Assembly: GCA_018141785.1 (NCBI GenBank)
Contig: CP073341.1
Location: 3,689,422-3,753,421 of the forward strand
From: Candidatus Paraprochloron terpiosi LD05
GTDB lineage: Bacteria; Cyanobacteriota; Cyanobacteriia; Cyanobacteriales; Prochloraceae
Reading direction: 5' to 3'
DNA length: 64,000 bases
Shown here: piece by piece, positions 45,158-53,908 of the stretch
Numbering within the stretch: the stretch's first letter is position 1
Layout of the letters: each line of letters opens with the position of its first letter
The notes under the pieces: model-generated
Databases searched by the model: none
Seen by the model: the letters and a program-made list of their open reading frames with translations, nothing else
Told to the model about the DNA's origin: nothing
Made by a program: the position numbers and the translations under genes

Positions 45158-47101
45158 ATGGCCAACAGCAGCAAAACACAACTTGGATATTTTATAAATT
45201 ATGATCTTTGGCAAGATGCTTTGGAGCTTTTAAAGTTTCAGATAAAGCAGAAACAAACTAACAGGCATTTTAATACTCTCAGCATGTTTTACTATGAAAA
45301 ACTTGATGCAAAGCGTCCAGCTGGAAAAAACTACTACAACATAAAGATATCTAGCAGCCTTTTTTACGGATTAAAGAAAGAATTTGCTATTTTCTCATAT
45401 GTTATACCAAAGCCTGGTCTTGGATTAAGAGATTATAAATTTTTCACTTACCCGATGAGGATTGTCTACTACGCTGTTGGGCTTTATTTACTTAAGCTTT
45501 CGCAAGAGTTTTTAATTGAGACTTATAAAAAAATTAAAAGTATCAAGGCTTTCTACGGTGGCAATCTCAATTATAAGTCTGGAAGACTTCACCTCAGTTC
45601 TAAAAACATTTACTATCGTAGTTTTTACAAGGATTATCAATCAGAAATTAAAAAAGAAACAAAATCGAGGACTCAAGACACAGTGGTTCTGAAGTTTGAT
45701 ATTGAAAATTACTTTAATGAATTATCAGTTCCTAGGTTACTTGATCTACTAAATCGTTTTATCAAGCCCAGTGTTAAAGCCAACATGGTTTACGATACTT
45801 TCACAAGAGAACAAATTATTTGCCTGTTCCAATTTATTTCTAATGGCAAGCCTGGAATCCCTCAGTCAGATAATGACGTTATTTCGGATTTTATTGGATA
45901 TCTTTATTTAGTTTTTGGAGATATGTTTATCGATGATTTACTAAAAAACGAAGACCACCAAGACATTATCGACTCACATAAGATTATTAGATATGTGGAC
46001 GACATAGATATTTTTATAACGTTCAAGCAAAATATTAATCAAGAATCTCAAGGTTTATTTATTCATTCAGTCGCTTCCCAAATCGCTGATATTTTGTATA
46101 ACGAACTTGGTCTTAAACTTAACATGAAAACTAGACTCTATCGTTTGTCGAAAGAAGACGAAAAAGAAGAATTTCTTAAGAATATTCGCAAATCATCACT
46201 TGGGGATGAATATTTTAGTGTTATTCAGAAAGATAATCAGAAAGAAGAAAAACCTCAAAATAAGTTGAATAAAATATTTAGAGAGCTGGAAAAGATAAAA
46301 AACTCTAGGGTAGAAGATTACTTTATGAGAGATAATTCAGTGCAAAAAGAAATTCTTCAAGAAGTATTTGATAAGACTGTAGAGCAAATCTTAGATAAGC
46401 CAGAAAACACAAACGAGATTAAAGAAATTTTCAAAAATTTCAATTTCGATCTCGTCAAAGTTCAACCTCTCGAAATATTGATTATATTACTGAAAGATGA
46501 GACTATTACTAATGAATTTAGAAAATTTTGCTTAGATAAAACTATCATTACCACAGGTGATGCCAACTTAATTATTAAGTTCTTATGTCAAACCAATTTT
46601 AGTGACAAAAAACTTCTTGACAAGCTCAAGAAAAATGTTCATATGAGTAACATTGTCGATATATTTTTGAGTAGAAAGCTTAATTATTATGAACCTGGAT
46701 ATTACAACTTGACTAGTACAAAGATAAAGAAGCTGTCAGCGATGCCTGATGTGTTAGAACAGATTCGATTGCGGATTTTGAGTGAGAGAAGTCAATCTTA
46801 TTCAGTTGCGCTTAATCATTTAGTTAATGAAATCCATGCTGTTTGCATGAACCTGGATACACTAAATAATAATAAGAATGAGAATAAGAAGAATTATAAT
46901 GTTAATGATGTAGTTAATTTTTGGCAATCAAAAGGCATCCGGCATGAAATATGTATAAAGGTAAGAAACTTATTTGATCGGAGAAACTCAAATAGCATTT
47001 CTCATCCAAGTTCTGATAGACGTCTTGCTTGGGAAGTTACTAAAGAGGAATATCTAGATTATTATGACCATGTTGGACAGTGTTTGGATTTTCTCTTATG
47101 A
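45158..47101 (+). CDS. AbiA-like abortive-infection reverse transcriptase with C-terminal HEPN motif
   Basis: A 647-residue protein. RT motifs: A, VVLKFDIENYFNEL (about residues 176-189); B, GIPQSDNDVISDFIG (about 231-245); C, RYVDDIDIF with YVDD near 278; D, LGLKLNMKTRLY. A long alpha-helical middle part follows. The C-terminus holds RNSNSISH (residues 609-616), an R-x6-H motif of HEPN RNase domains. This layout matches AbiA of lactococci and related defence RTs. The start at 45158 is preferred because the in-frame 45125 start lies inside repeat R1, also seen at 49624. The gene is very A/T-rich. It has no cognate second gene. Confidence 0.82.
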   Translation: MANSSKTQLGYFINYDLWQDALELLKFQIKQKQTNRHFNTLSMFYYEKLDAKRPAGKNYYNIKISSSLFYGLKKEFAIFSYVIPKPGLGLRDYKFFTYPMRIVYYAVGLYLLKLSQEFLIETYKKIKSIKAFYGGNLNYKSGRLHLSSKNIYYRSFYKDYQSEIKKETKSRTQDTVVLKFDIENYFNELSVPRLLDLLNRFIKPSVKANMVYDTFTREQIICLFQFISNGKPGIPQSDNDVISDFIGYLYLVFGDMFIDDLLKNEDHQDIIDSHKIIRYVDDIDIFITFKQNINQESQGLFIHSVASQIADILYNELGLKLNMKTRLYRLSKEDEKEEFLKNIRKSSLGDEYFSVIQKDNQKEEKPQNKLNKIFRELEKIKNSRVEDYFMRDNSVQKEILQEVFDKTVEQILDKPENTNEIKEIFKNFNFDLVKVQPLEILIILLKDETITNEFRKFCLDKTIITTGDANLIIKFLCQTNFSDKKLLDKLKKNVHMSNIVDIFLSRKLNYYEPGYYNLTSTKIKKLSAMPDVLEQIRLRILSERSQSYSVALNHLVNEIHAVCMNLDTLNNNKNENKKNYNVNDVVNFWQSKGIRHEICIKVRNLFDRRNSNSISHPSSDRRLAWEVTKEEYLDYYDHVGQCLDFLL

Positions 47102-47267
47102 CAACTCGTTCGGGTTATTGAGTCCCCGGTCAATGCAATCAGGCTTGGTAAGTTTAGTTGAGGTAGTAAATCCAACATAGGATGATGCTTTCTGCCAGGT
47201 TTATGCAGTCATGACAGTTCTGACACAATTTTGCTTTCGCTCTCCCTAAACCCATGCTCGGCGTCCT

Positions 47268-47512
47268 CCCAAGTTAGGCTACCCAGTTACCATTTGGTTC
47301 ATCACTTACTGCCAATGTAGGCGTCCTCAGTGACTTTTTTACATGGGGACAGGGGGAGAGAATCCCCTGGAAGAGACGGAACCTCATTCTGCCCATGGGT
47401 TATCATGCTAGATGTACGACTTTCACATCGCACAGGACCATTCTCTACCGTAAGGGTAATACTGTCATCCTAGCACCAGGGGGAAGGGATTTGCACCCTC
47501 ACGGTTATTCAG
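47268..47512 (-). repeat. Intron-like repeat, copy R2 (longest)
   Basis: About 245 bp. On the minus strand it forms a stem TGCTAGGATG/CATCTAGCA enclosing ACAG/CTGT and TGCGA/TCGTA hairpins. It separates the RT gene from the ATPase-TOPRIM pair. It partly overlaps the spurious 5' extension of the ATPase frame (47395-47562). Confidence 0.65.
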
Positions 47513-47562
47513 AAGTTAACCTGCTCCAAGTGGTCTTGTCTTTTTCAAATTTAAATTTTACT

Positions 47563-48624
47563 ATGAAAGTTCAGTCTGTTCAGTTAAAGTATTTTAAGCG
47601 ATTTCGGAATCCTCCGACCTTCGATTTCACCGATCCAGAAACCGGATTAGCAAGAGATCTCATAGTTTTGATAGGAATGAATGGTGCAGGAAAAACAAGT
47701 CTCCTCCAGGCTATTGCTGCAACACTAGGGGTAGCTACGGGACGGTTGCAAAGGCTCCCTGACTTGGAGTGGGCAGGATTTAATTATGAGCTTTTAGGAA
47801 GCAACTGGGGAGGATTTGCACCAGAAGTCACTCTAAAGGTACAATTTTCGTCTCCAGAAATTCAAGCAGTTCAAGAATTCCAGCAGAAATTGAAAGATAG
47901 GGGACGGGATTTACATCCTCCTGCACAGGAGCACATTGTGACTCTCAACTGGCGAGATGAGAGGGTTATAGCGGGTACTGCGGCTGAATTGTTTCAATTT
48001 AAAGGACGAGAATACGCTAAACAACTACTCCGCTCTGAAGGCTTCCAGGCTTTTGAGCGAGTTGGCACAACCCTTTGGTATACCGAGCAGAGAACTTCAA
48101 CCAGTCTAACCACAGAAGACCAACAAAACAAACTTGAAATCACAGATGATATCTTGCGAGATCGATTGTCCAAATGGCGGCAGTTTCATCAAGATATTGC
48201 AACAGGTAAAATTAAGCACCTACGTCCAGGGCAGAAGGACTTATATGCCGAAATAGAACGAGTCTACAAAACTATTTTCCCAGAGCGTAGTTTTGAAGGA
48301 CCTGTCCTACGAGAGGAAATTGATGACATTCTAAGTGAGCCTTGGTTTTATCTCTACGATGGTAAAAACCAGTATGAGATTTCCGAGATGTCAGGAGGTG
48401 AACGTGCTACCTTTCCAATACTAATGGACTTTGCTAGTTGGAATATTCATAATTCGGTCATCTTGATTGATGAAATTGAGTTGCACTTACATCCACCAAT
48501 GCAACAGGCATTATTAGCAGCTCTACCTAAGTTAGGTAAAAATAATCAATTCATCATTACAACTCACTCGGATTATGTGGAGAAACTGGTACCTGAAGCA
48601 TATGTTGTTCGGCTAGAGGTGTGA
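47563..48624 (+). CDS. AriA-like AAA ATPase of a PARIS-type defence system
   Basis: A 353-residue ATPase from the ATG at 47563. Walker A is GMNGAGKTS (about residues 38-46), the ABC-like signature is MSGGERATF (about 275-283), and Walker B is VILIDEIELHLHP (about 300-312) with THSDY as the H-loop. The partner at 48627 is a TOPRIM/DUF4435 protein, the arrangement of PARIS (AriA plus AriB), where the ATPase cage senses phage anti-restriction proteins and releases the toxic nuclease. OLD-type pairs are the main alternative. Confidence 0.75.
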   Translation: MKVQSVQLKYFKRFRNPPTFDFTDPETGLARDLIVLIGMNGAGKTSLLQAIAATLGVATGRLQRLPDLEWAGFNYELLGSNWGGFAPEVTLKVQFSSPEIQAVQEFQQKLKDRGRDLHPPAQEHIVTLNWRDERVIAGTAAELFQFKGREYAKQLLRSEGFQAFERVGTTLWYTEQRTSTSLTTEDQQNKLEITDDILRDRLSKWRQFHQDIATGKIKHLRPGQKDLYAEIERVYKTIFPERSFEGPVLREEIDDILSEPWFYLYDGKNQYEISEMSGGERATFPILMDFASWNIHNSVILIDEIELHLHPPMQQALLAALPKLGKNNQFIITTHSDYVEKLVPEAYVVRLEV

Positions 48625-48626
48625 TT

Positions 48627-49532
48627 ATGAGTGTTGTTAGTGGTGGAAGAACGATTTTTTGCGAGGGAAGGCAAACTAGCCTAGACTATAGGTTACTTAG
48701 CAGAGTAGTCGAGGGCATATCAGGTGATAAATGCACAATTATTCCTGCGGGCAGCAAGTTTACATTTTCCATTTTTGCACAAGGTTACTTCTTTCCCAAT
48801 GAGGTAAGAAACCAGCGATACATCGTTTTTCGCGATCACTAAGAGTGGCGCTTACGCGATCGGGATTTTGATGCTCAACCAACCCCTAGCATTCAATTAC
48901 TTCAACTGGAAAACAGATCAGGTAATCTATCTATTGCTTTGACCTATCGTGCTTGTGTTGAGAACTATCTTTTAGACACTAATTTAATTCATGCCTATTG
49001 GACAGAAAAATACACAGAGAAACGAGACAATCCTATCTCTAAGTGGGGGCATGGGGATTCACCTGGATTGGAAACGATTGCAGCATGGATTGAAACCAGT
49101 GCAAGAAATTTACAGTTCTATCAAGCTGTAAGATGGGCATTGGGTGATTTGTTGAGCATGAGGGCAGCACGGGAACTAAAAACCACTTGGACAGGTGGTG
49201 GTGGTAAGTTGCCTAAATCATTAGACTTACAAGACTGCCAGCAACAAGCATTAGCATTAGTCGCTCGATTTAAACAGACAGTTGAATCAGTTACACCAGA
49301 AAAGTTTGAAGCAAGTCTTAATTCATATCAAAAGCGTTTTATTGAGGAAAATTTTTGGACACAAAAACAGTACTTGATTTGGTTTCATGGAAAAGACCTT
49401 CAAAAGGAAATGCAGAGGCAGAAACCTCACTATATTTCTCTGTCTTCGTTTTTTGACTGGGCAATTACTCGGATTGACATTACTCAGCATTCCGATCTTA
49501 TACAGCTCAGAACAAGAATGGAGGAGCTATAG
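48627..49532 (+). pseudogene. AriB-like DUF4435/TOPRIM protein, interrupted by a 24-bp insertion with a stop
   Basis: A single frame of 302 codons. TOPRIM motifs are TIFCEGRQTSLDYRLLSRVV (catalytic glutamate) and IVFRD-RDFDAQPTPS (D-x-D). Between the two last a 24-bp insertion (48838-48861) brings TAA at 48840-48842. Its removal gives IVFRDRDFD. After the stop the frame continues with YRACVENYLLDTNLI and on to 49532, fitting DUF4435 proteins. The system is probably inactive here, although the ATPase frame is intact and without its effector should be harmless. Confidence 0.78.
48838..48861. repeat. 24-bp insertion bounded by CGCGATC duplications
   Basis: CGCGATC at 48831-48837 is repeated at 48855-48861, with ACTAAGAGTGGCGCTTA between. 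CGCGATC is part of the HIP1-like sequence, suggesting a slip or small-palindrome insertion at that site. Confidence 0.7.
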
Positions 49533-49549
49533 TTTAGTCTCTATTAATA

Positions 49550-49654
49550 GGACTTGCACCCTCACGGTTATTCAGTTGTCAGCGGTTCTCACCTTGCCAT
49601 CCGTCCCTGAGTCTGCTAGACTCATGATAGATAAACAAATTACCCAAATCATAG
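49550..49654 (-). repeat. Intron-like repeat, copy R3
   Basis: About 105 bp nearly identical to 45050-45155 of R1, including the ATGATAGAT and TTACCCAAATCATAG sequences that also form the 5' extension of the RT frame. It separates the PARIS-like pair from the next toxin-antitoxin module. Confidence 0.75.
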
Positions 49655-49660
49655 CCAACT

Positions 49661-50089
49661 ATGACTAAAAACAAGAAAGCATCCTCAAGCGATATTAGAT
49701 CGAAGGCGGCAAAAATTCTCAAGGATCCGAAGACTTCTCAGATTCAAAAGAAACTGGCTGGATCAGCTCTTTCACAGTCCGATCCTAATAAGCAGACTGG
49801 TTCCGAAATGGAAGAGATCGCGGCTCAAGTTCTTCAAGGTAACAGATATAGCGACACTACCAAAAGTTTAGCTGGATCTGTACTATCACAGGCTGCTATT
49901 CAACGGTTGCCAGACGGCGACATCAGAGAACTTACAACTCGTCCACAGGCTTATTTAGACGATATGTGGGATCGGCAACTAGAATCTGACTTAGAATCAG
50001 GAAAGCTAGATACCCTGATTGCCAGAGCAGAAAAGGATATTGCTACCAATCGAGTGAGGGATCTGGATGAAGTCCTTTACAACCTCTGA
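49661..50089 (+). CDS. Antitoxin-like protein with an internal repeat
   Basis: A 142-residue protein. Two similar units of about 30 residues occur: KAAKILKDPKTSQIQKKLAG with SALSQSD, and EEIAAQVLQGNRYSDTTKSL with AGSVLSQAA. The C-terminus (RQLESDLESGKLDTLIARAE) resembles toxin-neutralising tails. It overlaps the toxin fragment by 23 nt. It probably acts as antitoxin in this pair; the N-terminal units have no clear family. Confidence 0.55.
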   Translation: MTKNKKASSSDIRSKAAKILKDPKTSQIQKKLAGSALSQSDPNKQTGSEMEEIAAQVLQGNRYSDTTKSLAGSVLSQAAIQRLPDGDIRELTTRPQAYLDDMWDRQLESDLESGKLDTLIARAEKDIATNRVRDLDEVLYNL

Positions 50090-50261
50090 TTTTTGGCGCG
50101 CTTACGCAGTACTTCCTCATGCTATCAAGGAACAAGCACGAAAAGCTTATGAACTCTGGCAGGAGAATCAATCTCATCCATCATTGCATTTTAAGAAAGT
50201 GTATCAGCCTGATTTCACTGGTTCGGCAGTCACGACAGTTTTACCCCACTTTACAAATTGA
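50067..50261 (+). pseudogene. ParE/RelE-like toxin, C-terminally truncated
   Basis: The first ~45 residues (FTTSDFWRAYAVLPHAIKEQ, ARKAYELWQENQSHPSLHFKKV) are typical of RelE/ParE toxins, up to the point where a conserved YSVRIGxxYRALG strand should follow. Here it reads YQPDFTGSAVTTVLPHFTN and stops, right before repeat R4. The toxin core is lost while the antitoxin is kept. Confidence 0.7.
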
Positions 50262-50262
50262 C

Positions 50263-50387
50263 GACCATTCGCTACTATAGGGGTAATGCGGCACCGGACG
50301 GCTTGGCGATAACTTTTAGTGGCCCTTTGGGATCGCTGAGGCTTTCCCAATAAATCCGAGCCGCCGGTGAGCTTGTGAGTTAAACAT
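50263..50387. other. R4 fragment and attC-like imperfect palindrome
   Basis: 50263-50290 matches R2 in part (GACCATTCGCTAC, then GGGGTAATG). It is followed by CACCGGACGGCT (50292-50303), which pairs with AGCCGCCGGTG (50359-50369) with a single bulged A, as extrahelical bases do in attC sites. GTTAAAC at 50379-50385 fits GTTRRRY. No RYYYAAC core was found at the left end, so the assignment is incomplete. Confidence 0.4.
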
Positions 50388-50414
50388 AGGATAAGTCATA
50401 TAAGGAGGCTATTC

Positions 50415-51464
50415 ATGAATAAGAGTTACGTTATATGGAACAACAAGGGTGGTGTCGGTAAGAGTACTATTACCTTCCACATTGCATCTATGTATGCCGA
50501 GAAGCATCCAAATCAGAATGTGGTGGTTATAGATATGTGCCCACAAGCAAACTCATCAATGATGCTGATGGGAGGCGGTACTAGCGCTGAATCTCATCTA
50601 CAAGAACTGATTGTTGGAGAAATTCCTAAAACTGTTGTGGGTTATTTGACAGACAGTGTGTTAAAAAATGACACCGAAGATGTGAATAAGTATTTGCTTA
50701 AATTACAAGAAAGTAACAAAGAGCTACCGTCAAACCTTTTTCTGATGTCTGGTGATGGAAATCTTGAGTTAATTGCTCCCTTGTTGGCAGAAAGGGCTGA
50801 TGCGACACCATTGTCAAACAAGGATTCACCCTGGGTTGAAATACATTCAATTCTTAAAAAGTTTACAGAGCGTACTATATTTGACAAGCAAACAACATTT
50901 TTTATCGATACTAATCCGAGCTTCTCAATTTATACACAAATTGCAATTCTGGCAGGGGAAAAGTTATTGGTTCCTATTAATGCTGATGATTCATCGATTT
51001 ACGCCATATCGGGATTGTTTAATTTAATATGGGGTACAGAGAAAACACATCCAGTTTACGGAAAGTACACTTTTGCAGCTAAAGTTGATAGTTTCCAAAT
51101 GGAAAGACCAAAAATTGCACTTCTACTGGGTAATAGATTTACTCAAAAAAAAGGTGCAGCTCAAGCTTTCAAAGCACTATCAGATGAAGCGGTGAGGAAA
51201 ATGTTTCAGGAGTACTCAAAAAATCAATCTCGTTTTGTTGATGGAGAAAAGAATACTTATTCTCCGCAAAAATTTGAAAATGTTTATTGTCATGAATTGA
51301 GAGACTTTAATAGTGCTGGTGTAGTAGCAGCAAACCAAGGATTCCCATTGAGTAAAATGCTGACTAAACGTAGTTACACGGTATACGATAAGGAGATTCA
51401 AGTTTCTAAAGACCAGTGTAATAAATGTCATGAAGTAATCGAGAAGCTTGTTGAAAAGCTGTGA
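50415..51464 (+). CDS. ParA/MinD-like ATPase
   Basis: A 349-residue protein with deviant Walker A NNKGGVGKSTITFHIA (residues 9-24), switch I region VVVIDMCPQANSSMML and FFIDTNPSF as Walker B. GGAGG is 9 nt upstream of the ATG. No ParB or centromere-like repeats follow, so it is an orphan. Members of this type occur in plasmids, ICEs and defence islands. It is 1 kb from the NYN gene and next to a toxin-antitoxin pair. Confidence 0.85.
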   Translation: MNKSYVIWNNKGGVGKSTITFHIASMYAEKHPNQNVVVIDMCPQANSSMMLMGGGTSAESHLQELIVGEIPKTVVGYLTDSVLKNDTEDVNKYLLKLQESNKELPSNLFLMSGDGNLELIAPLLAERADATPLSNKDSPWVEIHSILKKFTERTIFDKQTTFFIDTNPSFSIYTQIAILAGEKLLVPINADDSSIYAISGLFNLIWGTEKTHPVYGKYTFAAKVDSFQMERPKIALLLGNRFTQKKGAAQAFKALSDEAVRKMFQEYSKNQSRFVDGEKNTYSPQKFENVYCHELRDFNSAGVVAANQGFPLSKMLTKRSYTVYDKEIQVSKDQCNKCHEVIEKLVEKL

Positions 51465-51598
51465 AAATATAAGGCGAGAGCAAGGCTCCGCTTCGCGAGC
51501 GACTATTGTCTGATTTGGGTGAACTGACCTATGTATATGAATATCTTCCTGCAAAGTGGCTGTTGTAACTTCGGAATTATGAAGGGTATTTATAACGA

Positions 51599-51862
51599 CT
51601 AGTCATAATAGATGTCCCGCCGATGGCTCACTTTGTGGATTGTTATACACTCAGTTTCATTCTCAAAAGAATAAATTACTCTGTAATCGCCAATTCTGAG
51701 TTTGAAGAGACCATTTAAATTGGCACTTAGTGCTTGGGGACTAATTCCATCAAAGTTCTCGCAAAGCCAGCGTATTTTTCGGAAAATGCGTTCTTGCACC
51801 GCTGAAGTAAGCGACTCCAAGCCTGCAATCGCTTTTGCCTTGAACTCTACACGGTAGCTCAT
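51599..51862 (-). CDS. RelE/ParE-like toxin
   Basis: An 87-residue ribonuclease-type toxin from the ATG at 51862, which shares one base with the antitoxin stop (TAATG). SYRVEFKAKAIAGLESLTSA, then NGLFKLRIGDYRVIYSFEN and HKVSHRRDIYYD are characteristic RelE/mRNA interferase blocks. The conserved arginines and the terminal tyrosine are present, so it is probably active. Confidence 0.88.
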   Translation of the reverse strand: MSYRVEFKAKAIAGLESLTSAVQERIFRKIRWLCENFDGISPQALSANLNGLFKLRIGDYRVIYSFENETECITIHKVSHRRDIYYD

Positions 51863-52077
51863 TACCACTTCAGACCAAGTTTCTTTGCTACTACGTTCGC
51901 AGTCAGACCACGCTCTCCGCCCTGAGTGCGCTGTAGCGATTCAATCAACTCCTGCACAACCTCAGGTTTTAGCTGTTCATCTTCATCTGGATCGCTCAAC
52001 AGTGTTTCTAGGGTTTCAGTTACTGTTTCCTGAATGAGGCACTTAAATTCTTCAATAGTCAGATCTTTAACTTGCAT
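51862..52077 (-). CDS. Antitoxin partner of the RelE-like toxin
   Basis: A 71-residue protein (VKDLTIEEFKCLIQETVTET, then acidic DPDEDEQ) typical of the small antitoxins preceding RelE-type toxins in cyanobacteria. It ends one base into the toxin start, so translation is coupled. Confidence 0.8.
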   Translation of the reverse strand: MQVKDLTIEEFKCLIQETVTETLETLLSDPDEDEQLKPEVVQELIESLQRTQGGERGLTANVVAKKLGLKW

Positions 52078-52587
52078 TGTCTCTCAGTCACGCTCCTCTT
52101 CTATTATAGCAATTCCATTTTATCGAGGTTATCGCATTTGAGCAATTCCTCAGAATTGGAATTCGTCCGCTTATCTTTGGGCAACGGTATTTCTGCCGTC
52201 TCTAATTAAACCCAGTGGGAAAGTCGCCCCTCCCACTGGTATGACCTTGGGTATGGACCCAGCCTGAGAATCTATCTGGCTCTACTGTGTTTCGTACCTC
52301 TGAAATTCGATTGAGTTTGGGTTCCATCTCTATCCCGGCAGGAGTTTAGTTCTCTCCCTATGAGTAGCCCTGAGTTCATCCCCAGCCCGCTTATCTTCTT
52401 TGGTTGGAGCGACCTGTTTTCGCTCCTCAGGGAATTACGGGATCATGATCAATGGTTCACTTGCGTTAACCCTTCTCAATCTTCCCCTTGCCCAATCTGC
52501 GCCACAGGTTGCGTGTTTCGGACTTCTGTGCTAGGCTCAAGGCCATTAGCTTGTATAAGCTCTTGAAAACTTAGTTTCTAGATTACT
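52078..52587. other. 510-bp region without a gene, structured-looking
   Basis: No credible ORF: a 68-codon frame at 52360 lacks any coding pattern. The sequence has several G/C-rich inverted segments, for example CAGTGGGA (52210-52217) with TCCCACTG (52231-52238). On the minus strand it looks like structured RNA, possibly another retroelement remnant. No family can be assigned. Confidence 0.35.
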
Positions 52588-53379
52588 ATGCCCCAAATAC
52601 ACAAAATACACATCTTTATTGATGGAACATGGCTCTTTAGGGTTTGCAGTCCTCATTCTGCCCTTGCAAATAAGACAGAATCACCTAAATATCCCTTTGT
52701 GATTGATTGGGATAAATTTAACATGGCGATTAAAGAACACGTTGAACAATCATCTCAACAATCACTTGAACTAGGTGAGGGAGTTTTTGTTACTTCTATC
52801 TTTTCATTACCTGAAGATTCTGATAATTGGTCAAATTGTTCTCAAGTTAAAATAACAGAGAAAACTAAACGAGTTGTATATGCGAAAGAACGTTTTGCTA
52901 AAGCAGCAGTCGATGTAGGATATTCAGACATTGGAATTTTACGACCTAAAATCAAAGATTGGATGATTCCAAAATTAGAAAAGGGTTCTTACCGAGAGAA
53001 GCAAGTAGATACTACAGTAGTTGCACTGCTAGTAAAATCAGCAATAACTCACCCACAAGATTATCACGCACTTGTTACAGGCGATGCTGACATGATTCCT
53101 GCAATTACGACAGCATTTCCAGAGTATACGAAAAATATTCTTGTTGTCTCTACCCATCCCGACGAACTAGATGCAAAACGTAGGCAGTCCTCTTTCTCTT
53201 ATTTGGATTTTTCATTTGATCTACCGCCTTTTTTCTTACAATAAAAAGAGAATGTCAAGAAAATCATTGCTGGTAATAATGTTTATGAGTGTGTTGAATG
53301 TGCAAAGATTTTTACAACGCAAAATCCAATACCAACTAATCGATATCAACGACCAAGATGTAACGGATGTAAAAATTAA
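52588..53379 (+). pseudogene. NYN-domain nuclease with C-terminal zinc ribbon, in-frame stop between them
   Basis: Residues 1-218 form a NYN (PIN-like) RNase: FIDGTWLF (residues 9-16), EKQVDTTVVALLVKSAI and YHALVTGDADMIPAI carry the acidic residues. A TAA at 53242-53244 follows. The same frame then continues with NVYECVECAKIFTTQN and RPRCNGCKN to 53379, giving two CxxC pairs as in a zinc ribbon. The TAA could come from CAA or AAA. The NYN domain alone is complete, so a shortened protein may still be active. Confidence 0.78.
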
Positions 53380-53908
53380 AAAAAGTCATGTTATATTGGT
53401 AGCAGCCTCGGAAGCCAGGCGTGGAATGCCTAATCACCAAGTTTTGCCTTTATATGCTGGAAATATGAGCGCAAACCTTGCTCAAAATCAAACAAAGAGC
53501 GGTGAGTTATAAACTAACCGCATTGGGAGAGAGCCACCGGAACTGGATTATTTCAGTAGTGCATTGGTTAGCAAGTGTTAATATTTGTCAACTAAAATCT
53601 ATCGGCTCCTCATTCTGTGCATGGGTTACCATGCTAGATGTACGACTTTCACATCGCACAAGACCATCCTCTACCGTAGGGGTAATGTTGTAACCTCAGC
53701 ACCAAATGCATTTGTGTTTTTCGTACATATCCGATACTAGATTCAGTCAGGAGTAAAAATGGATTCTTCTATTCTAAACAACGTAATGTAAGACTTGGGT
53801 AAGTATGGTCTTACTTCCCTGCTCAAGTCACTTAAGTCGGTTGAGAGTTCCTCTCCTCAGAGAAACGAGATAGCTTATTAACTAAATATCAGTTCAAGCT
53901 TAATAAAA
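53380..53908. other. Gene-poor spacer with inverted repeats and R5
   Basis: 529 bp. It has an inverted pair CTAACC (53514-53519)/GGTTAG (53566-53571) about 50 bp apart and the fifth repeat copy at 53610-53703. Small ORFs here (to 53512 and 53693) show no coding pattern. Confidence 0.5.
53610..53703 (-). repeat. Intron-like repeat, copy R5
   Basis: About 94 bp, close to 47389-47480 of R2. Its ACAA/TTGT stem replaces ACAG/CTGT of R2 with pairing kept. Confidence 0.65.

Noticed and set aside
47395-47562. 56-codon extension of the ATPase frame
   Set aside because: It is read through repeat R2 and is not ATPase-like; ATG 47563 begins the canonical N-terminus.
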